Source: Helicobacter_D ganmani
GTDB lineage: Bacteria; Campylobacterota; Campylobacteria; Campylobacterales; Helicobacteraceae
Reading direction: 5' to 3' (one strand)
Assembly (NCBI RefSeq): GCF_965138225.1
Contig: NZ_CBCSAX010000012.1
Length of the DNA stretch: 63,657 nucleotides
A program made the position numbers and the translations under genes. Positions 9,362 to 18,358 of this stretch are shown here, one piece after another. The first letter of the stretch is position 1. The number at the start of each line of letters is the position of its first letter. The notes beneath the pieces were generated by a model. It saw only the letters and a list, made by a program, of their open reading frames with translations. It was not told the origin of the DNA and ran no database searches.

Positions 9362-11491
9362 ATGACAACTCCAACAGAAACTCGCCAGCTACAAGGGAGC
9401 ATTTTAAATATTGCGTGTGTAAAAGATTCCACTTTTTGTATTGATAATGTTTTTTATATTTCTGAAATCAATCAAAACTTACATATTGGAACAAGTATCC
9501 GAGTAATTAAAGATATAGAATCTCCGCATCGTTATTCGCACGCATTTGGAATCTCTCCGCATTCTTATTTTTGTTTTCCTATTATGGGTGAAAGGAAAGC
9601 ATTTGTTTTAGAACTCAATGGTTCTACTTTGAAACACATTGCGACATTAGAAGACCACGATGGCGATATAGAATCTTGTGCTTTTTCTCACGATGGGAGA
9701 TTTTTTGCCACAGGTGGGCAAGACGGAAGAGTTTTTTTATATGAAGGACGTAGCTTTTTGGCTATTTCCTCTTTATTGGCGCGCTCGGATTATATTTCTA
9801 CGATTCGCTTTTCTAAAAGCGGCGATTTTATTGCAATTAGCGGATTTGATAAATTTACGATGATTTTTGATGTTTTGCGACATAGAATCGCTTTTAATTT
9901 TGCTACAAACGATGTTGTAGAGGATTCTTGTTTTTTTGAACACGATGAAAAAATTTTGTTAGTATGTCGCAACAATGCAAGCATTATTTTTAGCTTAAAA
10001 GAGGGCAAAATTATTTCGCAAGAATACCCTTTTGCATTTTGGCCCACAAGTATTGCCATTACAGAGGAAGAAAATTACGCACTTGTTGGCACGCGTTCAG
10101 ATATGCTTTATGTCTTGTCTTTGAAAGATAATTCAAAAGCTATGGAGATTAACAACGAACACGCTGGCACAGCCTCACTGGCTTTTTCTCACGGACATTT
10201 ATATATCGGTTCTATTGACGGAGCACTTTTGATTATTGATTATAATGAAGGTAGAGAGGAGCTGGAATCTAGTTTGCAAAAAAAAGATTACAAAAGCGCA
10301 CGTGAGGCGATTAATAAAAATGTATTTTTAAGCATTCACCCCTTGACGAAAATCTTTGATGAAGTGTGGCCCGAAATCCTAAATGAAGCCATTGCATTGT
10401 TGAATGAAAATGAAATAGAAAAAGCAGTGGAACTTACTGCACCCTTTGTCGTCAATGAATCAAAAAAGAATGAATTTGACTTTTATTTGTCTCAAAAGGA
10501 GGGGGTAAAGACTTTTTTAGAGTTAGTCAATAAAAAAGATTTCACCAAAGCCTACGAGATGCTAAAGACAACGAAATTTTTAGTTAAAACACAAGCCTAT
10601 GAAAAGCTAGAAAATATCTGGAATAAAGCATTTTTTAATGCCAAAAAACTTCTTATGGAAAATGCAAGCACCAATAAGCGTTTGGCAGAGCAGGCTTTAG
10701 CACCTTTTAACAATACGCCCAAAAAAGAACTCATTGTGCAGCTTTTGCGTAACTGCGATGTGTTTGAAAAAGCAGATATGCTGATTAAAAAACAAAATTT
10801 CAAGGAATATTTTAGCTTAACCTTTCAATTTTCATTCTTGCGCGAGACGGATTTGTATAAAAAAGTGCTTTTAGTGGGCGAGCGAATGCTCACAAATCTG
10901 ATTGAATTAGAAAAAAACTTCCATTACGATGAGGCAAAAAAAATTGCAGAAACTCTTCTTGTTTTTCCAACACTAAAGCGCGCAGCAAATGAACGCATTG
11001 TGCTAATGCAACAAAAAGAGAATCTCTTAATAGCGATTGAAGCAAAAGACATTAAAAAAGTCTATTCCTTGGTAGATGAAATTGAAAGTTTGCGCTCTAT
11101 GCAGCAGTTTAAGGATTTCACAAAAGACTTTTTAAGATGTTATGAAGAAGCAAAAACCTACGCGCAAACAGGAGATGCAAAGCGCGCAATGGTTGTTTTT
11201 GGCGAGTATATGGAAGTGCATTATTGGGTAGATAAAATTGGCTCACTTTTAAAAACAGCTTATTTAAGTCAGATTCAGCAAAACTTGCAAAGTGCCGATG
11301 TGAATTGGGTGATTACAATCAAACGTTATTTTGAACGTTTTGGTAAAAGCATAGAATTAGTTAGATTGCTCCAAGAGCACCCAGCCAAAGAAATCCTAGA
11401 TGAGTTTGAGGGTGATGGCGAGGGTGATGGTTATCGTCGTTATGGTTTTGTGGATACAATTGTCATTTATCTGGTTCAAAAAGAATCCTAA
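9362..11491 (+). CDS. WD40-repeat protein of unknown function
   Basis: This is a 709-residue soluble protein without a signal peptide. The N-terminal 300 residues contain WD40-like blades, most clearly around residue 90-125 (EDHDGDIESCAFSHDGRFF followed by GGQDGRVFLYEG) and another around IYIGSIDGALLIIDYNEG-like sequence. The remainder is helix-rich and Lys/Glu-rich, suggesting a long solenoid. Such proteins are scaffolds, but I know of no assigned role in this group. The start ATG follows AAGGGATTCGCA. It lies between the min genes and dprA, probably in the same operon. Confidence 0.75.
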   Translation: MTTPTETRQLQGSILNIACVKDSTFCIDNVFYISEINQNLHIGTSIRVIKDIESPHRYSHAFGISPHSYFCFPIMGERKAFVLELNGSTLKHIATLEDHDGDIESCAFSHDGRFFATGGQDGRVFLYEGRSFLAISSLLARSDYISTIRFSKSGDFIAISGFDKFTMIFDVLRHRIAFNFATNDVVEDSCFFEHDEKILLVCRNNASIIFSLKEGKIISQEYPFAFWPTSIAITEEENYALVGTRSDMLYVLSLKDNSKAMEINNEHAGTASLAFSHGHLYIGSIDGALLIIDYNEGREELESSLQKKDYKSAREAINKNVFLSIHPLTKIFDEVWPEILNEAIALLNENEIEKAVELTAPFVVNESKKNEFDFYLSQKEGVKTFLELVNKKDFTKAYEMLKTTKFLVKTQAYEKLENIWNKAFFNAKKLLMENASTNKRLAEQALAPFNNTPKKELIVQLLRNCDVFEKADMLIKKQNFKEYFSLTFQFSFLRETDLYKKVLLVGERMLTNLIELEKNFHYDEAKKIAETLLVFPTLKRAANERIVLMQQKENLLIAIEAKDIKKVYSLVDEIESLRSMQQFKDFTKDFLRCYEEAKTYAQTGDAKRAMVVFGEYMEVHYWVDKIGSLLKTAYLSQIQQNLQSADVNWVITIKRYFERFGKSIELVRLLQEHPAKEILDEFEGDGEGDGYRRYGFVDTIVIYLVQKES

Positions 11492-11500
11492 AGAAATAGT

Positions 11501-12307
11501 TTGGAGTCCTTAAAAGATTTTGCGATTCTGCCTACAATTCCGACTGAATTGTCGTATTTGGGTTTAAAGCAGATTTTTTACTGCGGCAATTTAGAATTAT
11601 TAAACTCGCGTAAAATTACTATTGTCGGCACGCGGAATCCCAACCCTTATGCTCAAAATTTCACCCAAACTCTTGCGTGCAAGCTTACAAATAAGGGCGC
11701 GGTAATTGTGAGTGGAGGCGCGCTTGGCATAGATATTATTGCACATAAATATGCCTTACCCAATACCATTATGGTTTCGCCTGCTTCTTTGGACATTATC
11801 TATCCGCGCACAAATGCAAAAATCATTCAGCAGATTTACCGAGATGCTTTGATTTTAAGTCCATTTGATTCCCCTTATTCTCCCCGCGCTTTTTCGTTTT
11901 TGGAGCGCAACAAATTGGTCGTTAGTCTTGGAGAATATGTGATTATCCCTCAAGCAGATTTAGAAAGCGGGTCAATGCGAAGCGCGAATTATGCACTAAA
12001 GCTTGGCAAACAAATCTTCGTACCACCTCATCAGATAGGGCAAAGTCAAGGCACTCAAAGTTTGGCTCAAGAGGGCAAAGCGCAAGTGATTTGGGATATA
12101 GATGAGTTTGTAGAATTGCTAGGATTCCAAGAGGAATGCAAGCAGGATTCTGCAAATCAAACAATAGCGGTAAAAGATGAGGTGTTAGAATTTTGTAAAG
12201 GCAATCCACTCTTTGAGGAAGCGTTTTTGAAGTTTGGGGCAGTTTTGTTTGAATATGAACTAGAGGGTAAAATTTGTCGTCATAATGGCAGGATTGAAGT
12301 GCAATAA
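11501..12307 (+). CDS. dprA: DNA-processing protein DprA
   Basis: DprA binds incoming single-stranded DNA and loads RecA during natural transformation. The 268-residue product has VGTRNPNPYAQNF, the Rossmann signature VSGGALGIDIIAHK and SGSMRSANYALKLGKQIFVPP-type motifs. A small C-terminal domain follows residue 215. A TTG at 11501 is the apparent start, nine bases after the previous stop; there is no better alternative nearby. In H. pylori I recall dprA directly following minE; here two genes intervene. Confidence 0.9.
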   Translation: MESLKDFAILPTIPTELSYLGLKQIFYCGNLELLNSRKITIVGTRNPNPYAQNFTQTLACKLTNKGAVIVSGGALGIDIIAHKYALPNTIMVSPASLDIIYPRTNAKIIQQIYRDALILSPFDSPYSPRAFSFLERNKLVVSLGEYVIIPQADLESGSMRSANYALKLGKQIFVPPHQIGQSQGTQSLAQEGKAQVIWDIDEFVELLGFQEECKQDSANQTIAVKDEVLEFCKGNPLFEEAFLKFGAVLFEYELEGKICRHNGRIEVQ

Positions 12308-12675
12308 ACTTGTTCCCTTGCGTAACAACCTCAAATAAACAGAAAAATTAAAAAACCTTTACACTTCATTTTAAGACTCTGTAATTTATAACGAATACCC
12401 AAACTTTCTTTGAAGTCTTATAGAAAAGAGACAAACTAGAAAAAGAGAATCAAGAATTGAAAAATAAATAAGCTTTTAACGCTTATGGAATCCCTCAAAA
12501 CATTTTTACTAAATCCGATTCTAAAAGTGATTCTATAATACAAACCTTGCTAAAGGATTCTAAAGAGGGCAAGGGGGGGTTTAAAGATTTTATTGTAAAG
12601 CTTAAAGTATGCAAGATTATAGATTGCTTCGTCTCTCGCTAAAGCTCATTTCTTGCAAGGACGCAATGGCAAGTT
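12308..12675. other. Intergenic stretch with a decayed open frame and repeat
   Basis: This is a 368-base gap between convergent genes. On the plus strand, about 12431-12640, one frame reads a coiled-coil-like tail (RDKLEKENQELKNK), a TAA stop, then continues in the same frame (AFNAYGIPQNIFTKSDSKSD...) to a TAA near 12640. That suggests a gene remnant whose upstream part is lost. A run of seven G lies inside it at about 12573. From 12614 the sequence belongs to the dispersed repeat family with AGATTATAGATTGC. I recognise no function. Confidence 0.4.
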
Positions 12676-13125
12676 TTAACCTGCTGCTTGCCACCAAGAA
12701 AATGCACCCAAAAGCACCAAATATCGCAAGCCTTTGCCAAGTGCAATAAAGAAAACCGCCTTGATAAAAGAATATTGATAAACGCCAAGTGCGAGGGCAA
12801 ACACATCGCCTAAAAAGGGCAAAAAACTAAAAAATGCAAAGCAGAATCCGTATTTTTGGATTTTGTCTTGGTAACGATGGATTTTTTGGCTCGTGTTTTT
12901 GAAGTATCGGTTGAGTAAATAATCGTTGCCAAAATAGCCAATCGCATAAGTTGTCAGTGCACCAAGTGTGTTACCGAATGTGGCGACACACCACACGATA
13001 GATTCGGAATATCCTAAGGATACGAAGCCCAACACAAAGACTTCAGAGCCTAGCGGATAAAGACTACTTGCCAAAAAGCAGACAAGTAACAATCCCACTA
13101 GTCCTAGAGATTCTAAAGTTTCCAT
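12676..13125 (-). CDS. YqaA-family (DedA/SNARE-associated) inner membrane protein
   Basis: The 149-residue protein has four or five predicted hydrophobic segments and the family core SSLYPLGSEVFVLGFVSLG, GNTLGALTTYAIGYFG and FSFLPFLGDVFALALGV. This is the small YqaA branch of the DedA-like membrane proteins, proposed to act in lipid or proton-coupled transport; the exact substrate is not known. It is a single gene with a start at ATG 13123-13125, convergent with dprA. Confidence 0.8.
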   Translation of the reverse strand: METLESLGLVGLLLVCFLASSLYPLGSEVFVLGFVSLGYSESIVWCVATFGNTLGALTTYAIGYFGNDYLLNRYFKNTSQKIHRYQDKIQKYGFCFAFFSFLPFLGDVFALALGVYQYSFIKAVFFIALGKGLRYLVLLGAFSWWQAAG

Positions 13126-13161
13126 AAAATTTTTTTATGATTTTTCTATATTAAATTTAAA

Positions 13162-14109
13162 TTATTTCAAAAACTCCGTGATATTGTTTATCACCCCGTC
13201 AATCAATACGCATTTGCTTTCCTCATATCCCCAAGCATTATGAGGAGTCAAAACTAGTTGATTAGCTATTTCTTCATTTAAGAAAGGGTGATTTTGCGGT
13301 ATGGGTTCTTTTGTAAAAACATCAAATCCCGCATAAATCTCGCGTTTTTTTAACTCGTCTGCCAAATCCTCTTCATTCACGATTCCGCCTCGTCCGACAT
13401 TGATTAGAATTGAGCCATTTTGCATAAGATGCAAATTATTTTTATTTAATAGATTTTTCGTATTGTCATTTAGTGGCGCGTGGATAGAGACAACAAAGCA
13501 TTCTTGTAGAAGCGTCTTTAAATCCTTGTGCGGATAAGTTGCATTGAGATTTTTACCGCTAGTAGAATAATAGCAAACTTCCGCACCAAAGGCAGTTGCT
13601 AGCTTCGCTACTTCTTGTCCTATGTTTCCTAGTCCTATAACTCCCCATTTTTTGCGGTAAAGTAGTTCTAATGGTTTGGCAAGATTCGTAAAAAGTGCGC
13701 TAGAAGTGTAGTAACCGCTTTTGCAGAAAAAATCATAAAGCGGCAACTTCGCACTTAATGCTAATGCCATCATTAAAGTGTGTTGTGCCACGCTTTTTGT
13801 AGAATAGCCCGCGACATTTTTTACCGCGATTCCACATTCTTTTGCCACCTCCAAATCCACATTATTCATTCCGGTAGCAGTAATGCAAATGAGTTTCAAG
13901 GTTTCTTTGAGAGCATTTAAAATAGGAGCATCTAATACGACTTTATTGCTAAGCACGATTGTAGCACCTTTTGCCCTCTCTAATGTCTGTTCTGGTGTGG
14001 TTGTAGGATACTCTGTATAATCTACATTTGGGAGTTTTTTGAGTAGTTTTTCCTGCAAATCGTGTTCTCCCAAGCTTAGTCCGTCTAAAAACACAATTTT
14101 CTCTTGCAT
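13162..14109 (-). CDS. D-2-hydroxyacid dehydrogenase (hydroxypyruvate/glycerate dehydrogenase type)
   Basis: NAD-dependent enzyme interconverting a 2-keto acid and its D-hydroxy acid. The product has the nucleotide fold WGVIGLGNIGQEVAK and the catalytic triad in context: Arg in INVGRGGIVNEEDL, Glu in FDVFTKEPIP and His in LTPHNAWGYEE. ATG at 14107-14109 is preceded by AAAGGATTGCAA and is preferred over a TTG two codons upstream. The product is 315 residues. Substrate (hydroxypyruvate, glyoxylate or other) cannot be decided from sequence. It diverges from argB. Confidence 0.88.
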   Translation of the reverse strand: MQEKIVFLDGLSLGEHDLQEKLLKKLPNVDYTEYPTTTPEQTLERAKGATIVLSNKVVLDAPILNALKETLKLICITATGMNNVDLEVAKECGIAVKNVAGYSTKSVAQHTLMMALALSAKLPLYDFFCKSGYYTSSALFTNLAKPLELLYRKKWGVIGLGNIGQEVAKLATAFGAEVCYYSTSGKNLNATYPHKDLKTLLQECFVVSIHAPLNDNTKNLLNKNNLHLMQNGSILINVGRGGIVNEEDLADELKKREIYAGFDVFTKEPIPQNHPFLNEEIANQLVLTPHNAWGYEESKCVLIDGVINNITEFLK

Positions 14110-14125
14110 TTGCAATCCTTTTGGT

Positions 14126-14131
14126 TATAAT
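14126..14131 (+). promoter_or_regulatory. Probable -10 box for argB
   Basis: TATAAT in GGTTATAATTTC, 32 bases before the argB ATG and in the short gap between divergent genes. Confidence 0.5.
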
Positions 14132-14162
14132 TTCGCATTATTTTACTATATAAAGAGGCAAA

Positions 14163-15017
14163 ATGCGTAATTATTCTAAAATTGTTTCTATTCTTTTGGA
14201 TTCGCTACCTTATATTCGGTTTTTTCGTGGTTCTAAAATCGTGATTAAATATGGAGGTGCGGCGCAAATCAATCCGAATCTAAAGGAGCAATTCGCAATT
14301 GATATTGTAATGCTTTATATGTTGGGAATCAAGCCCATCATCGTGCATGGCGGTGGGAAGCGCATTAATGAGCTATTAAACGCACTTAAGATTCAAAGTG
14401 AATTTGTAGATGGATTGCGAGTTACGAGTATTGACGCACTAAAAATCGTAGAAATGGTGCTTAGCGGGGAGATTAATAAAGAAATTACAGCCTTTTTGAA
14501 TTTTCACGGGGTGAATGCTCTAGGTTTAAGTGGCAAAGACGCTTCTTTGTTCCAAGCAAAGCCAAAGGAAAATGGCAGGTATGGCTATACAGGTGAAATC
14601 ATTGAAACGCGCGGTGAAGTGATTGACAATCTGCTTGCTCAAAATCTCGTTCCGGTGATTGCACCGATTGCTTGTGGAGAAGAAGCAGGACACCCGGGGT
14701 TTAACATCAATGCAGATTCTGCTGCAAGCGCGATTGCGATTGCCACAGGAGCAAAGCGCGCAATTTTTTTAACCGACACCAAAGGTGTATTGGATAAAAA
14801 TGGCGAGATTATAGAATCCTTGAATATTGCTCAAACCGAGAATCTCTACCGCGATGGCACGATTTGTGGTGGAATGATTCCAAAAGTAGAGGCGTGTTTG
14901 GATTGTGTTAAAAATGGGGTAGGGAAAGCTCATATTATTGACGGACGGATTCCGCATTCTTTGCTTTTGGAGCTTTTCACAAGTGCGGGAATTGGGACAG
15001 AATTTACAGCAGAATAA
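14163..15017 (+). CDS. argB: Acetylglutamate kinase
   Basis: ArgB phosphorylates N-acetylglutamate, the second step of arginine synthesis. The 284-residue product has the substrate and ATP motifs VIKYGGAAQIN, PIIVHGGGKRINELL, LSGEINKEI and FLTDTKGVL, with CGGMIPKVEACL near the end. Length and N-terminal helix (RNYSKIVSILLDSLPYIRFF) match the long, arginine-inhibited type, so feedback control by arginine is likely. argD lies 29 kb away, so the arginine genes are dispersed. H. pylori lacks this pathway. Confidence 0.96.
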   Translation: MRNYSKIVSILLDSLPYIRFFRGSKIVIKYGGAAQINPNLKEQFAIDIVMLYMLGIKPIIVHGGGKRINELLNALKIQSEFVDGLRVTSIDALKIVEMVLSGEINKEITAFLNFHGVNALGLSGKDASLFQAKPKENGRYGYTGEIIETRGEVIDNLLAQNLVPVIAPIACGEEAGHPGFNINADSAASAIAIATGAKRAIFLTDTKGVLDKNGEIIESLNIAQTENLYRDGTICGGMIPKVEACLDCVKNGVGKAHIIDGRIPHSLLLELFTSAGIGTEFTAE

Positions 15018-15023
15018 TTGCTA

Positions 15024-15455
15024 ATGAGGATTTTCTTGCCTATTTTATTGGAAGTTTTTTTGTTTTGCATTTTTTTGCTTTTAGTATCTGGAAATTTCCT
15101 TATGGGATTGCGTGCTTTGGAATACGCTTCTAAAGTGTATGATTATAGCTACTCTGGCGTTGGACCTAGAGCACATTATACTTTGTTGATGTTTTATAGT
15201 ATTCCTATCGTGCTAATTTATAGCATTTTTCATTATGGAATTTACCGCAAATACAGGGGAAGAAAATTTTTCTATATAGCCCTTATATCTTTTGTCGTAA
15301 TCTTTTTCTCTTTGTGTATAGAATTTCCGGTTTATAAACGAGCAACATTTTCAATGCATTCTGTGATATTTGGACTAATGTGTATGGAGATTGCTACTTT
15401 ATATCGTTTGCGAAATAAATGTTTGGAAAAAATTAAAATCTTGACAAATAAGTAA
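15024..15455 (+). CDS. Small integral membrane protein of unknown function
   Basis: A 143-residue protein beginning MRIFLPILLEVFLFCIF, directly behind argB with no promoter gap. It shows four hydrophobic segments (about 3-23, 52-72, 85-105 and 112-130) joined by short basic loops. A TTG at 15018 would add two residues and touches the argB stop. I do not recognise a family. The co-linear position implies co-transcription with argB but not necessarily a role in arginine metabolism. Confidence 0.7.
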   Translation: MRIFLPILLEVFLFCIFLLLVSGNFLMGLRALEYASKVYDYSYSGVGPRAHYTLLMFYSIPIVLIYSIFHYGIYRKYRGRKFFYIALISFVVIFFSLCIEFPVYKRATFSMHSVIFGLMCMEIATLYRLRNKCLEKIKILTNK

Positions 15456-15510
15456 AAGTTAGATTTTGTAACTTAAGTTTTTATCCACTTGTTGCGTATT
15501 TTGTATGGAT

Positions 15511-15552
15511 TTTCACTTCGTGGGTGAGTGTTTCGCACACCACGAAAATTTT
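15511..15552. terminator. Probable bidirectional terminator between convergent genes
   Basis: TTCGTGG (15517-15523) and CCACGAA (15540-15546) form a 7-bp stem around a 16-base loop that can pair further (GTG/CAC). It is flanked by TTTTC on one side and AAAATTTTC on the other. It lies between the ends of the argB operon and cca. Confidence 0.5.
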
Positions 15553-15658
15553 CTCACAAAGACAAAAGCAAACCGCCTTGTCATTGCAATGACTGCGCAT
15601 AGGCAAACTGCTACGCAAGTTGTGCGCAACACATTATCACAAGTATGAGAATTTGAAA

Positions 15659-16951
15659 CTAGACTTGATAAAAAACAGAATCTAAAATCTTGATTTTTTC
15701 TTGCAAAATATGCGCTTTAATAGCTTGTGCGTTGGGGAGGTTCTTTTGGGATTCTAGCCAGAGCTTGGGAGAATAAGCATTGAGTGCATTAAAAGTTTGA
15801 AGTATGCGTTGTCTAAAAGCTTGATTGGAAAGAGAATCGTAAGGAGAATCTTTGCTTTTGGTTGTGGAATCTTGCAAATCAATGCGCCCTTTTCTGTCAG
15901 CGAAGAGCAAGGCAATTTGCAGGTTTAACAAGGATTTGTCTCTGCAAAAAGAATCAAAAAACTCTATTATTTTAGAGGGACGCATTTCGTCTAGTTTGTA
16001 AATTTTGGTATGGTTTTTGATGAGTTGCAACATCGGTTTTTGGATAGATTTTGGAATAAAAATATCAAGAGCAGGCAAAATATATTCTTGCTTATCGTGT
16101 CCGCTAGAATTGCCAAAATGGCGATAACAATAAGGTTTGGCAATATCGTGATATAAAGCGGCGAATTTCAAAATTAAAAGTTGTTTGTTTGAAATTTGTT
16201 GTGTTGCTTGGAGGGTTTTTGCTAGCGATTCGGTGATTTTTAAAACTTCCATTGTGTGTGCAAACACGGAGGCTTCTAAATGGTGTAAATTGCCCTCTTT
16301 TAAGGTGGTGAGCGCATAGAGATGTGGAAAAATAATATCCAAAACTCCTAGTTCAAAAAGTGTTTCAAAAAACAAAGAAGTATTGGGGGCTTGCATTGCG
16401 GATTCTACTTCGCGATAAACGCGGTTTGGCTCAAGCGATTCTAGTTCTTTGCGCATTTGATAAATTAGCACTTTTGTGCTGGGGTGGATTTTCCAACAGA
16501 TTCCAAAGCGTGCGCGAAATCTTGCGATTCTAAGCACACGTAAAGGGTCTTCACAAAAAGATTCGGAAGTGTGGCGCAAAATCTTGTTTTTTAAATCTTG
16601 GATTCCATTAAAGGGGTCGTAATATTCACCCTTTGCTTCATCTAGAGCAATAGAGTTAATTGTCAAGTCGCGCCGCTTCAAGTCCTCTTGTAGCGAGACT
16701 TGCTTTGTTTGCACGCAAAATCCATTATAACCTGCGGAAACTTTCTTTTCTCTGCGTGCTAAGGCGATTTGCGAGCCATCTTGACGCAAAAAAACAGGGA
16801 AGCTTTTACCCACGCGTGATAAATGGCTAAAGTCTTTTTCGCTATAACCTACCGCGACATAATCCCTATCTTTGATGGGTAGGCATAGGAGTTTGTCGCG
16901 CACTGCACCGCCTACGAGACAGATTTGTTTAGTATAGCCCGTATTTGCCAT
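15659..16951 (-). CDS. cca: CCA-adding tRNA nucleotidyltransferase with HD domain
   Basis: Builds or repairs the 3' CCA end of tRNAs. With ATG 16951 as start the product (430 residues) begins MANTGYTKQICLVGGAVRD, matching the E. coli-type enzyme, whose LVGGAVRD sits at the very N-terminus. A TTG at 17002 would add 17 residues with no family support. Motifs: PIKDRDYVAVG (metal-binding Asp pair), DLTINSIALDE, the RFRARFG helix, and an HD phosphohydrolase motif ALYHDIAKPYCYRHFG. The start overlaps the hpf stop by 23 bases. Confidence 0.92.
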   Translation of the reverse strand: MANTGYTKQICLVGGAVRDKLLCLPIKDRDYVAVGYSEKDFSHLSRVGKSFPVFLRQDGSQIALARREKKVSAGYNGFCVQTKQVSLQEDLKRRDLTINSIALDEAKGEYYDPFNGIQDLKNKILRHTSESFCEDPLRVLRIARFRARFGICWKIHPSTKVLIYQMRKELESLEPNRVYREVESAMQAPNTSLFFETLFELGVLDIIFPHLYALTTLKEGNLHHLEASVFAHTMEVLKITESLAKTLQATQQISNKQLLILKFAALYHDIAKPYCYRHFGNSSGHDKQEYILPALDIFIPKSIQKPMLQLIKNHTKIYKLDEMRPSKIIEFFDSFCRDKSLLNLQIALLFADRKGRIDLQDSTTKSKDSPYDSLSNQAFRQRILQTFNALNAYSPKLWLESQKNLPNAQAIKAHILQEKIKILDSVFYQV

Positions 16952-17489
16952 CAGTTCGTTTATAAATGACACGCATTTTGGAATCTTTGTCGTTAAAGAC
17001 AAAGAATTGTTGCGAGCTACTTTTAAGACGCTCTAGCGCGTCTTCAATATCCAAAGGCTTGTGCAAATCTAAATCCATCGGCACGATTTCGTCCTCACCC
17101 TTGTGTGCGCTTGCTTCATCGCGTAAGATTTGATTTGCCACAATAGTTTCGCTTGGGATTGCTTGCTTGTGATGGATTTTATCGTGATAACGACGCAAGA
17201 TTTTGTGCATACGCGAGATAGCAAGGTCTGCCGCAGCATAAAGGTCTTTGTCATTTTGATTAATCACTACGGTGTTAGCGTGAGCTAAAGAAAGCGTCAA
17301 ATCAATATTGAAAAGACATTTTTTCTTTTTCTCGCCCTTTTTGTGCCCCTTTTTTTCTTGATAGGAAATAACGACACGGACACTCAAGATGTCTAAATTA
17401 TATTTTCCCAAACTCTCGGTTAAATGATAAATATAATCTTTAATAGAATCTGTTAGTTCAAAATGTCGCGAAGTGATAATGGTGTGCAT
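16929..17489 (-). CDS. hpf: Ribosome hibernation promoting factor, long form
   Basis: Long HPF binds the 30S decoding region and dimerises 70S ribosomes into inactive 100S particles under stress. The 186-residue product has the N-terminal ribosome-binding domain (SRHFELTDSIKDYIYHLTE, DKDLYAAADLAISRM) and, after a charged linker, the dimerisation domain (PLDIEDALERLKSSSQQFF and MRVIYKRTDGKYGLY). It lies upstream of cca in one transcript with overlapping ends. Confidence 0.93.
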   Translation of the reverse strand: MHTIITSRHFELTDSIKDYIYHLTESLGKYNLDILSVRVVISYQEKKGHKKGEKKKKCLFNIDLTLSLAHANTVVINQNDKDLYAAADLAISRMHKILRRYHDKIHHKQAIPSETIVANQILRDEASAHKGEDEIVPMDLDLHKPLDIEDALERLKSSSQQFFVFNDKDSKMRVIYKRTDGKYGLY

Positions 17490-17528
17490 AGGGTTGCCTT
17501 TAAATTAGAATGGAGCTATTGTAGCATA

Positions 17529-18317
17529 TTAAAGTGCAGTTTGCATACTCTGGCGCAAAATTGTTTTGTTTATTGGAATCTTTTGCGATTCCATAAAGAT
17601 TTCAAATGCTAAAATCGCTTGATTAATCAGCATTTGTTTGCCATCGCTATGGGGGATATTTAAACTCTTTGCAAGCGTTAGAAAGGGTGTTTCTCTCCCA
17701 TAAACCAAATCAAAAGCAAACTTGGTAGAATCTAATAGTGGAGCAAGAAGTGTAGAATCTAAGGGGAGAGAATCGTTTGTCAATCCCGCAGGAGTAGTGT
17801 TGATGATGAGGTCAAAACATTCTTTTGGAGTGAAGTTTTCAAAAGTTGCGGTGTGGAATCCCAATGCAATAAAGCTCTCTAAACGGCTTTGCGAGCGGTT
17901 GAGAATCGTTGTAGAGATGCCTTTTGCTTTTAAGATACAAGCAAGAGCTTTTGCAGAGCCACCTGCCCCAATAATTAAAGTATTTTTTGGGTTTAGGGAT
18001 TCTATACATTGATAAAATCCTAAAGCGTCTGTATTGTAACCTAGTATTTTTTCTTTTTCAAACACAAGGGTATTGACTGCACCAATTTCCTGTGCGATTC
18101 CAAAGACTTCATTGCAGGATTTAAATGCAATCTCTTTGAAAGGCACGGTAATATTTGCACCTGTTAAATGCAGATTTTTAAGGCTAGAAAAATTTTCGGG
18201 ATTCTCTAATAAATAGCGACTATAAAAGCCGACGACTCCCAAAGATTTGAAAGCAGAATTGTGCAAAATAGGAGAGAGGGAATGATGAATCGGATTGCCA
18301 ATTACTGCAAACTGCAT
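17529..18317 (-). CDS. aroE: Shikimate dehydrogenase
   Basis: AroE reduces 3-dehydroshikimate to shikimate with NADPH. Motifs: NPIHHSLSPILHNSAFK (substrate serines), LTGANITVPFKE (catalytic Lys), NTDALGFYQC, and the nucleotide loop IGAGGSAKALACIL. Length 262 is normal. ATG 18317 follows AAAGGAATCCT. It follows the SH3-domain gene by about 40 bases, as aroE does next to csd5 in H. pylori (from memory). Confidence 0.95.
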   Translation of the reverse strand: MQFAVIGNPIHHSLSPILHNSAFKSLGVVGFYSRYLLENPENFSSLKNLHLTGANITVPFKEIAFKSCNEVFGIAQEIGAVNTLVFEKEKILGYNTDALGFYQCIESLNPKNTLIIGAGGSAKALACILKAKGISTTILNRSQSRLESFIALGFHTATFENFTPKECFDLIINTTPAGLTNDSLPLDSTLLAPLLDSTKFAFDLVYGRETPFLTLAKSLNIPHSDGKQMLINQAILAFEIFMESQKIPINKTILRQSMQTAL

Positions 18318-18358
18318 AGGATTCCTTTACTTTTGAAAGTCGCGTTTTGAGGTTGAAG

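Noticed and set aside
12573..12579. G7 run as a fourth active contingency tract
   Set aside because: It lies in a remnant without a start codon and is shorter than the other three.
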